Shown here: positions 18,822 to 27,436 of the stretch, piece after piece
Layout of the letters: each line of letters starts with the position of its first letter
Numbering within the stretch: position 1 is the stretch's first letter
Assembly: GCF_029392675.1 (NCBI RefSeq)
Contig: NZ_CP113941.1
Span: 546,001 to 610,000, forward strand
DNA: 64,000 nucleotides
Source of the DNA: Lactobacillus sp. ESL0684
GTDB lineage: Bacteria; Bacillota; Bacilli; Lactobacillales; Lactobacillaceae
Reading direction: 5' to 3'
Notes under the pieces: generated by a model
What the model was told of the DNA's origin: nothing
The model's database searches: none
The model's input: only the letters and a program-made list of their open reading frames with translations
Made by a program: the position numbers and the translations under genes

Positions 18822-19406
18822 ATGTATGAATATTTAACGGGTGTGGTGACTAAGATTATGCCCAATTTTATCGTTGTCGAATGTGGCGGTGTAGGTTACA
18901 AAGTTTTTAGTCCAACGCCTTATAGTTATCATGAAGGAGCAAAAGCTCAAGTTTATATTGAGCAAATTGTGCGTGATACGGGGATAACCCTTTATGGTTT
19001 TCAAACTGAAGAGGATAAAGGGCTATTTTTAAAATTACTTAGCGTTAGTGGGATTGGGCCGAAATCTGCGATTGCAATTATGGCCGCAGAAAACAGCGAT
19101 TCGCTAGCTGAAGCCATTGAACAAGGTGAAGTAAAGTATTTAACTAAATTTCCAGGTGTTGGCAAAAAAACCGCTTCGCAAATCGTACTTGATTTAAAAG
19201 GAAAATTAGGCGATTATGTGCAGCGAGTTGATCAGACAACTAAACAGGATATTTCACCAGAGTTAAATGATGCACTGTTAGCATTGCTGGCGCTAGGATA
19301 TACTCAAAAAGAAGTTGATCGGATAACTGATAAACTTGCTAAAGAAGAGGCAACTAGTGCCGACCAATATATTAAAAAAGGCTTGGCATTGTTGTTAAAG
19401 AAGTAA
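18822..19406 (+). CDS. ruvA: RuvA, Holliday junction-binding subunit
   Basis: Tetrameric protein that binds four-way junctions and loads RuvB. The 194-residue protein starts [12 protein letters not shown] and has an OB fold (1-65), two helix-hairpin-helix motifs ([13 protein letters not shown] at ~71-83 and [15 protein letters not shown] at ~105-119) and a C-terminal RuvB-contact domain ending in [10 protein letters not shown]. It starts 3 bp after mutL and is followed by ruvB, forming a DNA repair operon. Confidence 0.97.
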   Translation: MYEYLTGVVTKIMPNFIVVECGGVGYKVFSPTPYSYHEGAKAQVYIEQIVRDTGITLYGFQTEEDKGLFLKLLSVSGIGPKSAIAIMAAENSDSLAEAIEQGEVKYLTKFPGVGKKTASQIVLDLKGKLGDYVQRVDQTTKQDISPELNDALLALLALGYTQKEVDRITDKLAKEEATSADQYIKKGLALLLKK

Positions 19407-19446
19407 TACTGGGCAAGAATCTGATACGGCAAAGGAAGTGAAACAA

Positions 19447-20457
19447 GTGACAGATAAAGAAGAACCAATCGTTTCTGGAGAAAGTCAAGGGGATTTAGAA
19501 ACAGCTAGTGAGATGTCGCTGCGTCCGCAAACTTTAAAGGATTATTTAGGTCAAGCGGCAGTCAAAAAAGAATTAGCGGTTTATATTGAGGCTGCTAAAA
19601 AACGTGACGAAGCGTTAGACCATGTGCTACTTTATGGACCACCTGGCTTAGGAAAAACGACCTTGGCATTTGTGATTGCCAATGAACTAGGAGTTAATTT
19701 AAAAAGTACGAGTGGGCCAGCAATTGAAAAAGCTGGCGACCTGGTGGCACTGTTAACTGAACTTGAACCAGGCGATGTACTGTTTATTGATGAAATTCAT
19801 CGGTTGTCAAAGCCGATTGAAGAAGTATTGTATTCCGCTATGGAAGATTATTACATTGATATTGTAATTGGTGAGGGACAAACTACGCATGCAGTGCATA
19901 TGCCATTGCCACCATTTACTTTAGTGGGAGCAACGACTTTGGCAGGACAGTTATCGGCTCCGCTGCGTGATCGCTTTGGAATCATGGCACACTTAGAATA
20001 CTATCAACTGCCAGAACTTGAAGAAATTATTCAGCGGTCGAGTAAGGTATTTAAGATTGAAATTGCGCCGCAGGCAGCTCATGAGCTGGCACGTCGCTCG
20101 CGAGGAACGCCGCGGGTTGCTAATCGCTTATTGCGACGGGTGCGGGATTTTGCCCAAGTTAAAGGTGAAAAGGTGATTTCTTTTGAAACTACTAAGGCAT
20201 CTTTAGAGCAATTACAAGTTGATAATGAAGGACTTGATCAAACTGATCGAAAGTTATTACGGGTAATGATTGAAAACTATCATGGCGGGCCAGTTGGTGT
20301 GCGTACTTTGGCAGCTAATGCAGGTGAAGATGTGGAAACTATTGAATCACTTTATGAGCCATACTTATTGCAGAATGGCTTTATTATCATGACACCACGT
20401 GGCCGGATGGTCACTGATAAGGCTTATTTACAATTAGGGCTACCAATTCCGGGTTAG
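19447..20457 (+). CDS. ruvB: RuvB, branch-migration helicase
   Basis: AAA+ motor that drives Holliday junction migration with RuvA. It has Walker [12 protein letters not shown], Walker [10 protein letters not shown], sensor [11 protein letters not shown] and a C-terminal winged helix ending in RTPRGRxxT-like [14 protein letters not shown] chose GTG 19447 ([11 protein letters not shown]): AAAGGAAG (19431-19438) lies 8 bases ahead of it, while the earlier in-frame GTG at 19438 overlaps that site. This gives 336 residues. Confidence 0.97.
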   Translation: MTDKEEPIVSGESQGDLETASEMSLRPQTLKDYLGQAAVKKELAVYIEAAKKRDEALDHVLLYGPPGLGKTTLAFVIANELGVNLKSTSGPAIEKAGDLVALLTELEPGDVLFIDEIHRLSKPIEEVLYSAMEDYYIDIVIGEGQTTHAVHMPLPPFTLVGATTLAGQLSAPLRDRFGIMAHLEYYQLPELEEIIQRSSKVFKIEIAPQAAHELARRSRGTPRVANRLLRRVRDFAQVKGEKVISFETTKASLEQLQVDNEGLDQTDRKLLRVMIENYHGGPVGVRTLAANAGEDVETIESLYEPYLLQNGFIIMTPRGRMVTDKAYLQLGLPIPG

Positions 20458-20533
20458 CCGTGCAATTGTTGCTATTTTTTTGTATAATTAGATAGTTGAT
20501 CTTGTTCGAATATTTTGAATATGAGGTGTAGAA

Positions 20534-20980
20534 TTGAATACTTTATTTTTAGCAAAAGCTAGTGGCGGTATGGGCAGCATGTGGTCAATAATTCTTTTAG
20601 TAGTGTTATTTGCCCTGATGTACTTCACGATGATTAAACCGCAGAAAAAGCAACAACAGAAAAAAGCAGAAATGATGAATCAATTGAAAAAAGGTGACGA
20701 TGTTATCTTGATTGATGGCTTGCATGCTAAGATTGATTCCGTTAATACTAAGGATAAGACAGTGGTTGTTGATGCTGATGGTATTTACCTGACTTTCAGC
20801 CGGATGGCCGTGCAACAGATTGTTTCAAGCGATACTACTGATCCGGCTGCTATTCCAGCAAATGAAGCCAAGCAAGAAGAGCAAGCTGAAACTGCAGCAA
20901 ATGAATCAACTGAAGAACAAGCACAAACTCCTGATAAGCCTGCAGATCAAGCTGAACAAGACAAGCCAAGTGCTGAATAA
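20534..20980 (+). CDS. yajC: YajC, Sec translocase accessory protein
   Basis: Single-span membrane protein of the SecDF-YajC complex. The 148-residue product has one TM helix (about 15-35), the family hallmark MIKPQKKQQQKK directly after it, the conserved LKKGDDVILIDGLHAKI core and a long acidic Glu/Gln/Ala tail. The start is TTG at 20534 with GAGGTG nearby. TGTATAAT at 20481-20488 is a possible -10 box. It is followed by a small terminator at 20991. Confidence 0.93.
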   Translation: MNTLFLAKASGGMGSMWSIILLVVLFALMYFTMIKPQKKQQQKKAEMMNQLKKGDDVILIDGLHAKIDSVNTKDKTVVVDADGIYLTFSRMAVQQIVSSDTTDPAAIPANEAKQEEQAETAANESTEEQAQTPDKPADQAEQDKPSAE

Positions 20981-20990
20981 TTAACTTTTT

Positions 20991-21017
20991 AAAAAAGTAC
21001 CTATTGGTGCTTTTTTA
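20991..21017 (+). terminator. yajC terminator
   Basis: AAAAAAGTACC, loop TATT, GGTGCTTTTTT: short stem with one mismatch and a T tail. Confidence 0.75.
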
Positions 21018-21035
21018 TTTTGCCTTAATTTTCTA

Positions 21036-21064
21036 TTGCAATTTTAATCATGTGACTTATACTG
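21036..21064 (+). promoter_or_regulatory. Promoter of the small ORF / ABC exporter operon
   Basis: TTGCAA (21036-21041), a 17-bp spacer and TATACT (21059-21064). It lies ~30 bp before the small ORF and should drive it together with the three ABC genes. Confidence 0.65.
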
Positions 21065-21095
21065 AAGATATTATTTTTAAGATAAGGTGGTAACT

Positions 21096-21170
21096 ATGAA
21101 AAATACAATTTTAAACACAAATTTAACCAAGCAAACGAGTAATTCTGCTAATCTGGCAAATAGAAAATAA
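21096..21170 (+). CDS. Small ORF, 24 codons, upstream of an ABC exporter
   Basis: ATG at 21096 is preceded by AAGGTGG 5 bases away and by a good promoter. The peptide starts MKNTILNTNLTKQ and ends ANLANRK. It is polar, Asn/Thr-rich, and has no cysteine or hydrophobic leader. A 54-bp gap separates it from the ABC ATPase ORF, with no terminator between. It could be a translated leader, a small substrate or signal peptide, or a remnant. I cannot assign a function, and the chance of a spurious ORF remains. Confidence 0.4.
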   Translation: MKNTILNTNLTKQTSNSANLANRK

Positions 21171-21242
21171 CTTTAAATTAGAGTAATTTCTTAATTTCTA
21201 GCATGGCAGAATACTCATTAACTAATGAATGGAGTAAAAGTC

Positions 21243-22184
21243 ATGTTAATTGAGATGGAGAATCTCACTCGTTTTTATCAAAAAAAGCAGTCAGCTAGCT
21301 TATGGAAGCAGCATTCGCAAAAAATTGCTGCTGTTCAAAATATTTCATTAAAGCTTAATTCTGGGGAGCGTATTGGTCTAGTTGGCTTAAATGGCTCAGG
21401 AAAGTCAACTTTAATTAAACTGATTCTGGGAATTTTGCAGCCTTCACAAGGCAAAATAAGCACTTTTGGACTAGATCCAGTAAAAAATCGACAGAGGAAT
21501 GCTTTAAAGATTGGTATAGTTTTCGGTCAGAGAAGTCAATTAAGATGGGATTTGCCAGCAAGCGATACATTTAAGCTGAACCAAGAGATTTATCAGATAC
21601 CTGAAGCAAAATTTCAAGAGCAATTAACGTTGTTAACTACTTTGCTTGATGCTAAAGAGATTGTTAATCAGCCAGTCAGAACCTTGAGCTTGGGTCAGAG
21701 AATGAAGGCGGAGTTTATTGCGGCTTTGATTCATGATCCTGAGCTAATTATTCTAGATGAGCCTACAATTGGTTTGGATATAATCTCTAAAAAGCGTATT
21801 ATCCAATTTTTAAACGGCTTAAAGAAAAAAACGATTATTTTTACTTCCCATGATTTAACTGAAGTCGAAAGTGTCTGTAATCGAGCAATAATTCTTAGTC
21901 ATGGGAAGGTAATAGTTGATAACAGCATGCAGGAAATTAGGCAACTTGATCTACCAGTGACAATTAGGTTTACCTGTGCTGATCCGAAGCTTGATTTGCC
22001 TAATTTAGTGCGCTTACCAAGTGGTGAATATGAGATTTCTGCAGTCAAGCGTTCAAATGTTTCATATTTACTTAAACAAATAACTGATAATTATGCTGTT
22101 GAGCAAGTCACGATTGAAAATCGCAAGTTGGAATATTTATTAGAACAAACTAATTTTCAAGCAGGTGCAGCGGATGAAAATTAG
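21243..22184 (+). CDS. ABC exporter ATP-binding protein (COG4586-type)
   Basis: A 313-residue nucleotide-binding protein with Walker A GLNGSGKSTLIK, signature LSLGQRMKAEF, Walker B LIILDEPTIGLD, a switch His in TSHDLTEVE, and an extra ~80-residue C-terminal domain. The N-terminal FYQKKQSASLWKQHSQK insertion before the first strand is typical of the ATPases that pair with two ABC-2-like permeases (COG4587/COG3694, from memory). AATGGAG lies 9 bases ahead of ATG 21243; an earlier in-frame ATG at 21225 lies upstream of it. Substrate unknown. Confidence 0.88.
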   Translation: MLIEMENLTRFYQKKQSASLWKQHSQKIAAVQNISLKLNSGERIGLVGLNGSGKSTLIKLILGILQPSQGKISTFGLDPVKNRQRNALKIGIVFGQRSQLRWDLPASDTFKLNQEIYQIPEAKFQEQLTLLTTLLDAKEIVNQPVRTLSLGQRMKAEFIAALIHDPELIILDEPTIGLDIISKKRIIQFLNGLKKKTIIFTSHDLTEVESVCNRAIILSHGKVIVDNSMQEIRQLDLPVTIRFTCADPKLDLPNLVRLPSGEYEISAVKRSNVSYLLKQITDNYAVEQVTIENRKLEYLLEQTNFQAGAADEN

Positions 22185-22944
22185 ATTCTCATTACTTAAA
22201 ATCGGATTCAAAAAAGGTTTATCCTCTAAATTGGCATTGGCGTTCTTATTATTTTCAGCAGTAATTTCATTTGTAGTTGAGTATTCTTTATGGCAATCTG
22301 TTTTACAGGGACGTCCGCGTCAAGTATTTCAGCAGACGATCAGCTATCTGTTAGTAATGCAGTTTTTAAGTTTGCTCTTTCCTAAGGCGAGTTATGAAAT
22401 CTATCATGAAATTGCTAATGGCGACATCGCAATTGATTTAATTAAACCGCTATCGTTATTCACTAAGCTACTGTGGGAAGATGTTGGCTACTCGCTTGCA
22501 AAATTACTAATAATCGGAATTCCTGAAATCATACTTTACTGCTGGATTTTAGATTTTAAAATACCAATATTGAGTAGCTTAAGTATGATTATCAGTGGGT
22601 TGCTAGCCTATTTGCTTTATTATGAACTGGAATTGTTGATTGGTACTTTTTCGTTTTATACATATAGTATTTGGGGAATTACAACTTTCAAATCCGCAAT
22701 TTTGTTGATTTTTTCTGGCAATCTCTTTCCGGCTAACTTTTATCCACCAGTAATTAAAGCTCTTGCGCGTTGTTTGCCATTTGAGTATACGTTTGGCGCA
22801 ATTGGTTTGTTAGCGCAAAATCCGACTTTTACTTTAGCGAGTCAAACTATCTTAATTCAGTTAGGATATGTAGTATTATTTTACTTGTTATGGCAACTAC
22901 TATTTAAGCATGCGGTTAATTCAATTGTGATTCAAGGAGGTTAG
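22174..22944 (+). CDS. ABC-2-type permease subunit 1
   Basis: A ~256-residue membrane protein with six predicted helices and a basic start (MKIRFSLLKIGFKKGL). It resembles the COG4587-type permease that follows COG4586-type ATPases. The ATG at 22174 overlaps the ATPase gene by 11 bp, implying coupled translation; an in-frame GTG at 22165 is less likely. It should form a heterodimeric channel with the next protein. The exported substrate is unknown. Confidence 0.82.
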   Translation: MKIRFSLLKIGFKKGLSSKLALAFLLFSAVISFVVEYSLWQSVLQGRPRQVFQQTISYLLVMQFLSLLFPKASYEIYHEIANGDIAIDLIKPLSLFTKLLWEDVGYSLAKLLIIGIPEIILYCWILDFKIPILSSLSMIISGLLAYLLYYELELLIGTFSFYTYSIWGITTFKSAILLIFSGNLFPANFYPPVIKALARCLPFEYTFGAIGLLAQNPTFTLASQTILIQLGYVVLFYLLWQLLFKHAVNSIVIQGG

Positions 22945-22946
22945 CG

Positions 22947-23723
22947 ATGCGTTATTTAAAATTATTTAGCTGTTATTTACGAACTAATCTCAAATCACTA
23001 GTAATTTATGATATTGATTTTTATTTTGCGATTATTGGGATGATAACGCAAAATCTTTTAAATATCATTGCCTTACGTTTTATGTTTAATGTGGTTCCTA
23101 AAATCAAAGGTTTTAATTTTACTGAACTGCTACTGACCTATACTTTGGCAACACTGGCTTTTGCAATTTTTCGCTGTTTTTTTATTAACACATTAAATAT
23201 TACTGATTATATTCACAATGGTGAACTTGATCAAATTTTAGCTAAACCAGTTAATCCGCTATTTCAGCTAATTAATGCCCGTGTAGATGATGATGCGTGG
23301 GGAGATTTATTAGTGGCGCTAGTTTTATTAATTGGCGTTGATATCCGTTTGCACAATCCCTGGTATATCACGTTAATGTTTTTGTTTATAGCCATTTTTA
23401 CGTCATTAATTTTTTTAGGAATTGCATTGCTTGGCAATATCGCCGCACTGTTTTCTAATGGTTTAGCAGATTTGGCAGAAACGGTTTTTGATTTTTTTGA
23501 ATTTAGCAAGTATCCGTTAGCAATTTATTCAAACGTATTAAAAATCTTTTTGGTTTGGGTTATACCGCTAGGCTGGGTGGCTTCGATTCCGCAGGAGGCA
23601 ATCGCAGTTAAGCATGAGTGGTTTTGGCTGCTAATTATTCCGGCGGTCTGCTTAGGATTTTTCCTAGCAATTTATCAAATTTGGCGACTATTTTTGACTA
23701 AGTACCAGAGTACTGGCAGCTAA
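22947..23723 (+). CDS. ABC-2-type permease subunit 2 (COG3694-type)
   Basis: A 258-residue membrane protein with six predicted helices. It carries the motif NGELDQILAKPVNPLF in the first cytoplasmic loop, which is characteristic of this permease family (a similar NGDIAIDLIKPLS occurs in the partner subunit). CAAGGAGG lies 7-8 bases ahead of the ATG and the gene starts 2 bp after subunit 1. A weak hairpin with seven T residues follows at 23727-23764. Confidence 0.85.
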   Translation: MRYLKLFSCYLRTNLKSLVIYDIDFYFAIIGMITQNLLNIIALRFMFNVVPKIKGFNFTELLLTYTLATLAFAIFRCFFINTLNITDYIHNGELDQILAKPVNPLFQLINARVDDDAWGDLLVALVLLIGVDIRLHNPWYITLMFLFIAIFTSLIFLGIALLGNIAALFSNGLADLAETVFDFFEFSKYPLAIYSNVLKIFLVWVIPLGWVASIPQEAIAVKHEWFWLLIIPAVCLGFFLAIYQIWRLFLTKYQSTGS

Positions 23724-23726
23724 TAG

Positions 23727-23764
23727 AAGAGGACATCAATTTGCAACATTGGTGCCTTTTTTTA
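23727..23764 (+). terminator. Weak terminator after the ABC exporter operon
   Basis: AGGACATCAA and TTGGTGCCT form an imperfect stem followed by TTTTTTT. Confidence 0.5.
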
Positions 23765-23847
23765 ATTTCTAGATTGCGAGGATTAATATTTGACTAAAAA
23801 TATTATAAAATAGAGATAACATGATAGTTAATGAAAGGGATGTCCTT

Positions 23848-25296
23848 ATGAAAAATATTCCAGTGGTAATGATCATCTTTGGTGGTAGTGGTGATTTAGC
23901 GCATCGAAAATTATATCCAGCTTTGTTTAACTTATATGAACAAGGTCTAATTCGTGATAACTTTGCGGTGATTGCGACTGCAAGACGTCCCTGGACTCAT
24001 GAATATTTGCGCGGGCAAATAGCTGATGCGGTTCATGAAACTCATACTGAAGTCAATGAGAATGATTTAGCTGACTTTACACAACATTTTTATTACCAAT
24101 CACATGATGTTACTAACGTCGGGCATTATGAAACGCTCAAAGAATTAGCGCAAGAACTTGATGATCGTTATAGTGCTCAAGGTAATCGCATCTTTTATCT
24201 AGCAATGGCGCCACGCTTTTTTGGGACAATTGCGACCCACTTAAATGATCAACATTTAACCAGTTCAGGTTTTAATCGGATTGTGGTGGAAAAACCATTT
24301 GGTCATGAATTAGCGTCCGCAGAGAAGTTGAATCAGCAAATAACGGCATCATTTGCAGAAGATGATATTTTTCGCATTGATCACTATTTAGGTAAGGAAA
24401 TGGTGCAGAATATTTTGCCAATGCGTTTCACTAATCCGCTAATTAAAAATGTGTGGAATAATTCCGAAATTAAGAATATCCAAGTTACTTTGGCTGAACG
24501 CTTAGGGGTCGAAGCGCGTGGTGGTTATTATGATACTTCAGGAGCGTTGCGAGACATGGTGCAAAATCACATTTTTCAAATTGTGACTTTACTGGCGATG
24601 CCTGAGCCTAAGGACCTGAATGCCAGCAGTATTCATGAAGCTAAGCAAGAACTTTTAGCAGGTCTAATTATTCCCAGTGAAGCAGAAATTGCTCAGCATT
24701 TTGTTCGTGGGCAATATCTTGGTAGTGATACAACTTTTGGTTATTTGCAAGAAGCTAATGTGGCAGAAGACTCGGCTACTGAAACGTTTGTAGCAGGTGA
24801 GATGAAATTTAAAAATGGTCCAATAGCCAATGTGCCAATCTATTTTAGAACAGGTAAAGAACTTAAGGAAAAGAAGACCCGAATTGATATTGTCTTAAAG
24901 CATAGATCTAATCCGTACGGTCAAGCACATTCGAATAATATTACGCTCATTGTTGACCCTAATATGGAAATTTATATTACGATTAATGGTAAAAAGATTA
25001 GTCAAACTGGGATTCGTCGTGAAAATTTGGATTATAATTTTTCTAAAGATGAGTTAGCTGAAGTTCCAGATGGCTATGAGAGATTGCTGCATGACGTGTT
25101 TGTCAATGATTCGACTAACTTCACCCATTGGAGCGAATTGCAAGCTTATTGGAAATTTATTGATGCAATTGAGTCGGCTTGGCAAAAGGCTGATCAAGCT
25201 GGTCAAAAACCTGCCCAATATTTGCCATACCGCATGGGACCTAAGGAAGCTGACCAAATTTTTGAAAGACCAACAGAACATTGGATCTATGAGTGA
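23848..25296 (+). CDS. zwf: Glucose-6-phosphate 1-dehydrogenase
   Basis: First enzyme of the oxidative pentose phosphate branch, oxidising glucose-6-phosphate with NADP+. The 482-residue product has the dinucleotide motif IFGGSGDLAHRKLYPAL near the start, the substrate-binding signature RIDHYLGKE and the EKPFGH segment. The start is ATG 23848 with AAAGGG 8 bases upstream; an in-frame ATG at 23821 has no binding site and adds nine unconserved residues. Its end overlaps dinB by 8 bp. Confidence 0.97.
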   Translation: MKNIPVVMIIFGGSGDLAHRKLYPALFNLYEQGLIRDNFAVIATARRPWTHEYLRGQIADAVHETHTEVNENDLADFTQHFYYQSHDVTNVGHYETLKELAQELDDRYSAQGNRIFYLAMAPRFFGTIATHLNDQHLTSSGFNRIVVEKPFGHELASAEKLNQQITASFAEDDIFRIDHYLGKEMVQNILPMRFTNPLIKNVWNNSEIKNIQVTLAERLGVEARGGYYDTSGALRDMVQNHIFQIVTLLAMPEPKDLNASSIHEAKQELLAGLIIPSEAEIAQHFVRGQYLGSDTTFGYLQEANVAEDSATETFVAGEMKFKNGPIANVPIYFRTGKELKEKKTRIDIVLKHRSNPYGQAHSNNITLIVDPNMEIYITINGKKISQTGIRRENLDYNFSKDELAEVPDGYERLLHDVFVNDSTNFTHWSELQAYWKFIDAIESAWQKADQAGQKPAQYLPYRMGPKEADQIFERPTEHWIYE

Positions 25297-26425
25297 TACG
25301 AGCGACGGTTTATTACCTCAAAATGATCTGCATCGGCGCATTATCCATCTTGATATGGACGCCTTTTATGCATCAGTTGAAATGCGTGACGATCCTTCGT
25401 TGAAAAATAAGGCATTGATAATTGGGCAAGATCCAAGGCAAAATCATGGGCATGGAGTGGTGGCTACTGCTAATTATGTTGCCCGTAAATATGGAGTTCA
25501 CTCTGCTATGCCTGCTATTAAGGCAGTGCGGCTAATTCCAGCGGAAAAATTGGTTTTCAAGATGCCTGATTTTGAAAAATACCATGAAGTTTCAACACAA
25601 ATTCACCAATTGATGCATGATCTGACCGATCTAGTGCAATCGATTGCGTTAGATGAAGCTTATCTTGATGTTACGCAAAATAAGTTGGATAGTACATCTG
25701 CCGTGCAATTGGCGATTGACTTGCAAACTAGAATTCGCCGAGAATTAGGGCTAAATTGTTCTTTTGGGGTCAGCTATAATAAGTTTTTGGCTAAAATGGG
25801 TTCTGAATATTCGAAGCCAATGGGGCGAACTGTCATTTTACCTAGTGAAGCTAAGGACTTTTTGGCAAGACAACCGATTGCCGCGTTTCATGGGATTGGT
25901 CCTAAAACCCAGGAAAAATTGCATAAAATGGGGGTTTATACGGGTAAAGATTTACGAGAAATTCACGTTCGTGACTTAATTAAAACTTTTAATCGCATGG
26001 GCTATCTGATGGCAGAACACGCGCATGGCATTGACTTATCTAGAGTAGTTCCAGATGACGAGCGTAATCGCAAATCAATTAGTATTGAGCGTACATATGA
26101 ACCTTGCGTTTATGCAGAACAAGCAGCTCTAACCAATTTGCGTAATTATGCCAGTAGCTTGGCAGACAAGTTAAAAGAGCGTAACTTTTATGCAACGACT
26201 ATTGTCCTAAAAACGCGCAATAACTCCTTTGTAACGGTCACTAAACGGCAAAAACTAAGCAAGGCAACTAATGATGGTACCCAGATTTATGAAGTTGCCC
26301 GTGACTTGTTTGGGCAAATTTCTAGTAGTTTCCTTAATGACGGGATTAGATTGTTGGGAGTAACTGCAACAGATTTTAGTGAGGCTAATTTTTCTGACGT
26401 CGATTTAGACTTGTTTTCGGATTAA
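25289..26425 (+). CDS. dinB: DNA polymerase IV (Y-family)
   Basis: Error-prone lesion-bypass polymerase of 378 residues. Catalytic carboxylates are in HLDMDAFYASVE and SIALDEAYLDV, and the finger motif VVATANYVARKYGVHSAM is present. The little-finger domain is complete, and a C-terminal VDLDLF resembles a sliding-clamp motif. The start is ATG 25289, inside the zwf stop region (ATGAGTGA), giving coupled translation. An open frame extends 73 codons upstream, but those are out-of-frame zwf codons. Confidence 0.96.
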   Translation: MSDTSDGLLPQNDLHRRIIHLDMDAFYASVEMRDDPSLKNKALIIGQDPRQNHGHGVVATANYVARKYGVHSAMPAIKAVRLIPAEKLVFKMPDFEKYHEVSTQIHQLMHDLTDLVQSIALDEAYLDVTQNKLDSTSAVQLAIDLQTRIRRELGLNCSFGVSYNKFLAKMGSEYSKPMGRTVILPSEAKDFLARQPIAAFHGIGPKTQEKLHKMGVYTGKDLREIHVRDLIKTFNRMGYLMAEHAHGIDLSRVVPDDERNRKSISIERTYEPCVYAEQAALTNLRNYASSLADKLKERNFYATTIVLKTRNNSFVTVTKRQKLSKATNDGTQIYEVARDLFGQISSSFLNDGIRLLGVTATDFSEANFSDVDLDLFSD

Positions 26426-26479
26426 GCCAACTTTTCTGTTAAACTAAATATTGATATTTAAAAATCTGAAGGAGAATTT

Positions 26480-27436
26480 ATGAGCACTTTTGCGCAAATT
26501 TATCAAAAAATCGAACAATTTTCGACTATTATTTTACATCGGCATACTAGTCCAGATCCGGATGCGTTGGGGTCACAAGCTGGGCTTGCTCGCAGTTTGA
26601 AACTTAAATTTCCTGCTAAGCGTATTCTATGTGCAGGTGAAAATGACGAGGGCGACTTAAGCTGGATTAACCAAATGGATCAAGTTGAGCCTACAGATTA
26701 TCAAGGAGCACTAGTTATTACTACCGATACTGCCAACACTGCTCGGATCGCTAACAAATTATATGATCAGGGTGATTTGTTAATTAAGATTGACCACCAT
26801 CCTGACGTTGAACCATATGCTGATTTAAGCTATGTCGATGCTGATGCACCAGCTGCTTCACAGATTGTGGCTGACTTTATTATTGAACAAGGCTTGCCAC
26901 TTACTGACCAAGTCGCTTATCCTTTGTATGCTGGAATTGTTGGGGATACAGGGCGCTTTATGTATCCGGAAACTACTGAGCATACTTTTAATGTGGTAGC
27001 TAAATTGACAGCTACTGGTATTAATATTAATGAAATTGCTCGCCGAATTAGTGATGTAACTTTTGAACAGGCTAAGCTGCAAGCAGTCGTTTTGGATTAT
27101 ATGGAAGTTGACCCAAGTGGTGCTGCATATGCGGTGCTATCACAAGCAACCTTAGCTAAATTGGGGGTTGATTTTGAACAAGCTTCATGCACGGTTTCAA
27201 CTCCAGGTCGGATTAAAGATATCATTGCGTGGAATGTTTTCGTGGAAAAACCCGATGGCACTTATCGGGTACATTATCGTTCTAAAGGTCCAGTAATTAA
27301 TGAATTGGCTGCTAAACACGATGGCGGCGGACACGCCTTAGCAAGTGGTGCCAATGCGAAAGATTTAACTGAAGTAAAGCAGATTTTCGCAGAATTAGTC
27401 CAAGTAACTAAGGAATATCAAAAAAATTATGAATAA
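26480..27436 (+). CDS. nrnA: NrnA-like DHH/DHHA1 phosphoesterase
   Basis: A 318-residue phosphoesterase with DHH-family metal sites: HRHTSPDPDALGSQ near residue 20, VITTDTANTARI, the DHH triplet in IDHHPDVEPYADLSYVD, and the DHHA1 signature GGGHALASGA near the C terminus. Family members degrade nanoRNA and can hydrolyse pAp or cyclic-dinucleotide products. AAGGAG precedes the ATG. It overlaps the following helicase gene by 8 bp, suggesting a small RNA-turnover operon. Confidence 0.92.
   Translation: MSTFAQIYQKIEQFSTIILHRHTSPDPDALGSQAGLARSLKLKFPAKRILCAGENDEGDLSWINQMDQVEPTDYQGALVITTDTANTARIANKLYDQGDLLIKIDHHPDVEPYADLSYVDADAPAASQIVADFIIEQGLPLTDQVAYPLYAGIVGDTGRFMYPETTEHTFNVVAKLTATGININEIARRISDVTFEQAKLQAVVLDYMEVDPSGAAYAVLSQATLAKLGVDFEQASCTVSTPGRIKDIIAWNVFVEKPDGTYRVHYRSKGPVINELAAKHDGGGHALASGANAKDLTEVKQIFAELVQVTKEYQKNYE

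Noticed and set aside
25070-25288. Long upstream extension of the dinB frame
   Set aside because: It overlaps zwf out of phase, is not polymerase-like, and the ATG at 25289 overlaps the zwf stop in the usual coupled way.
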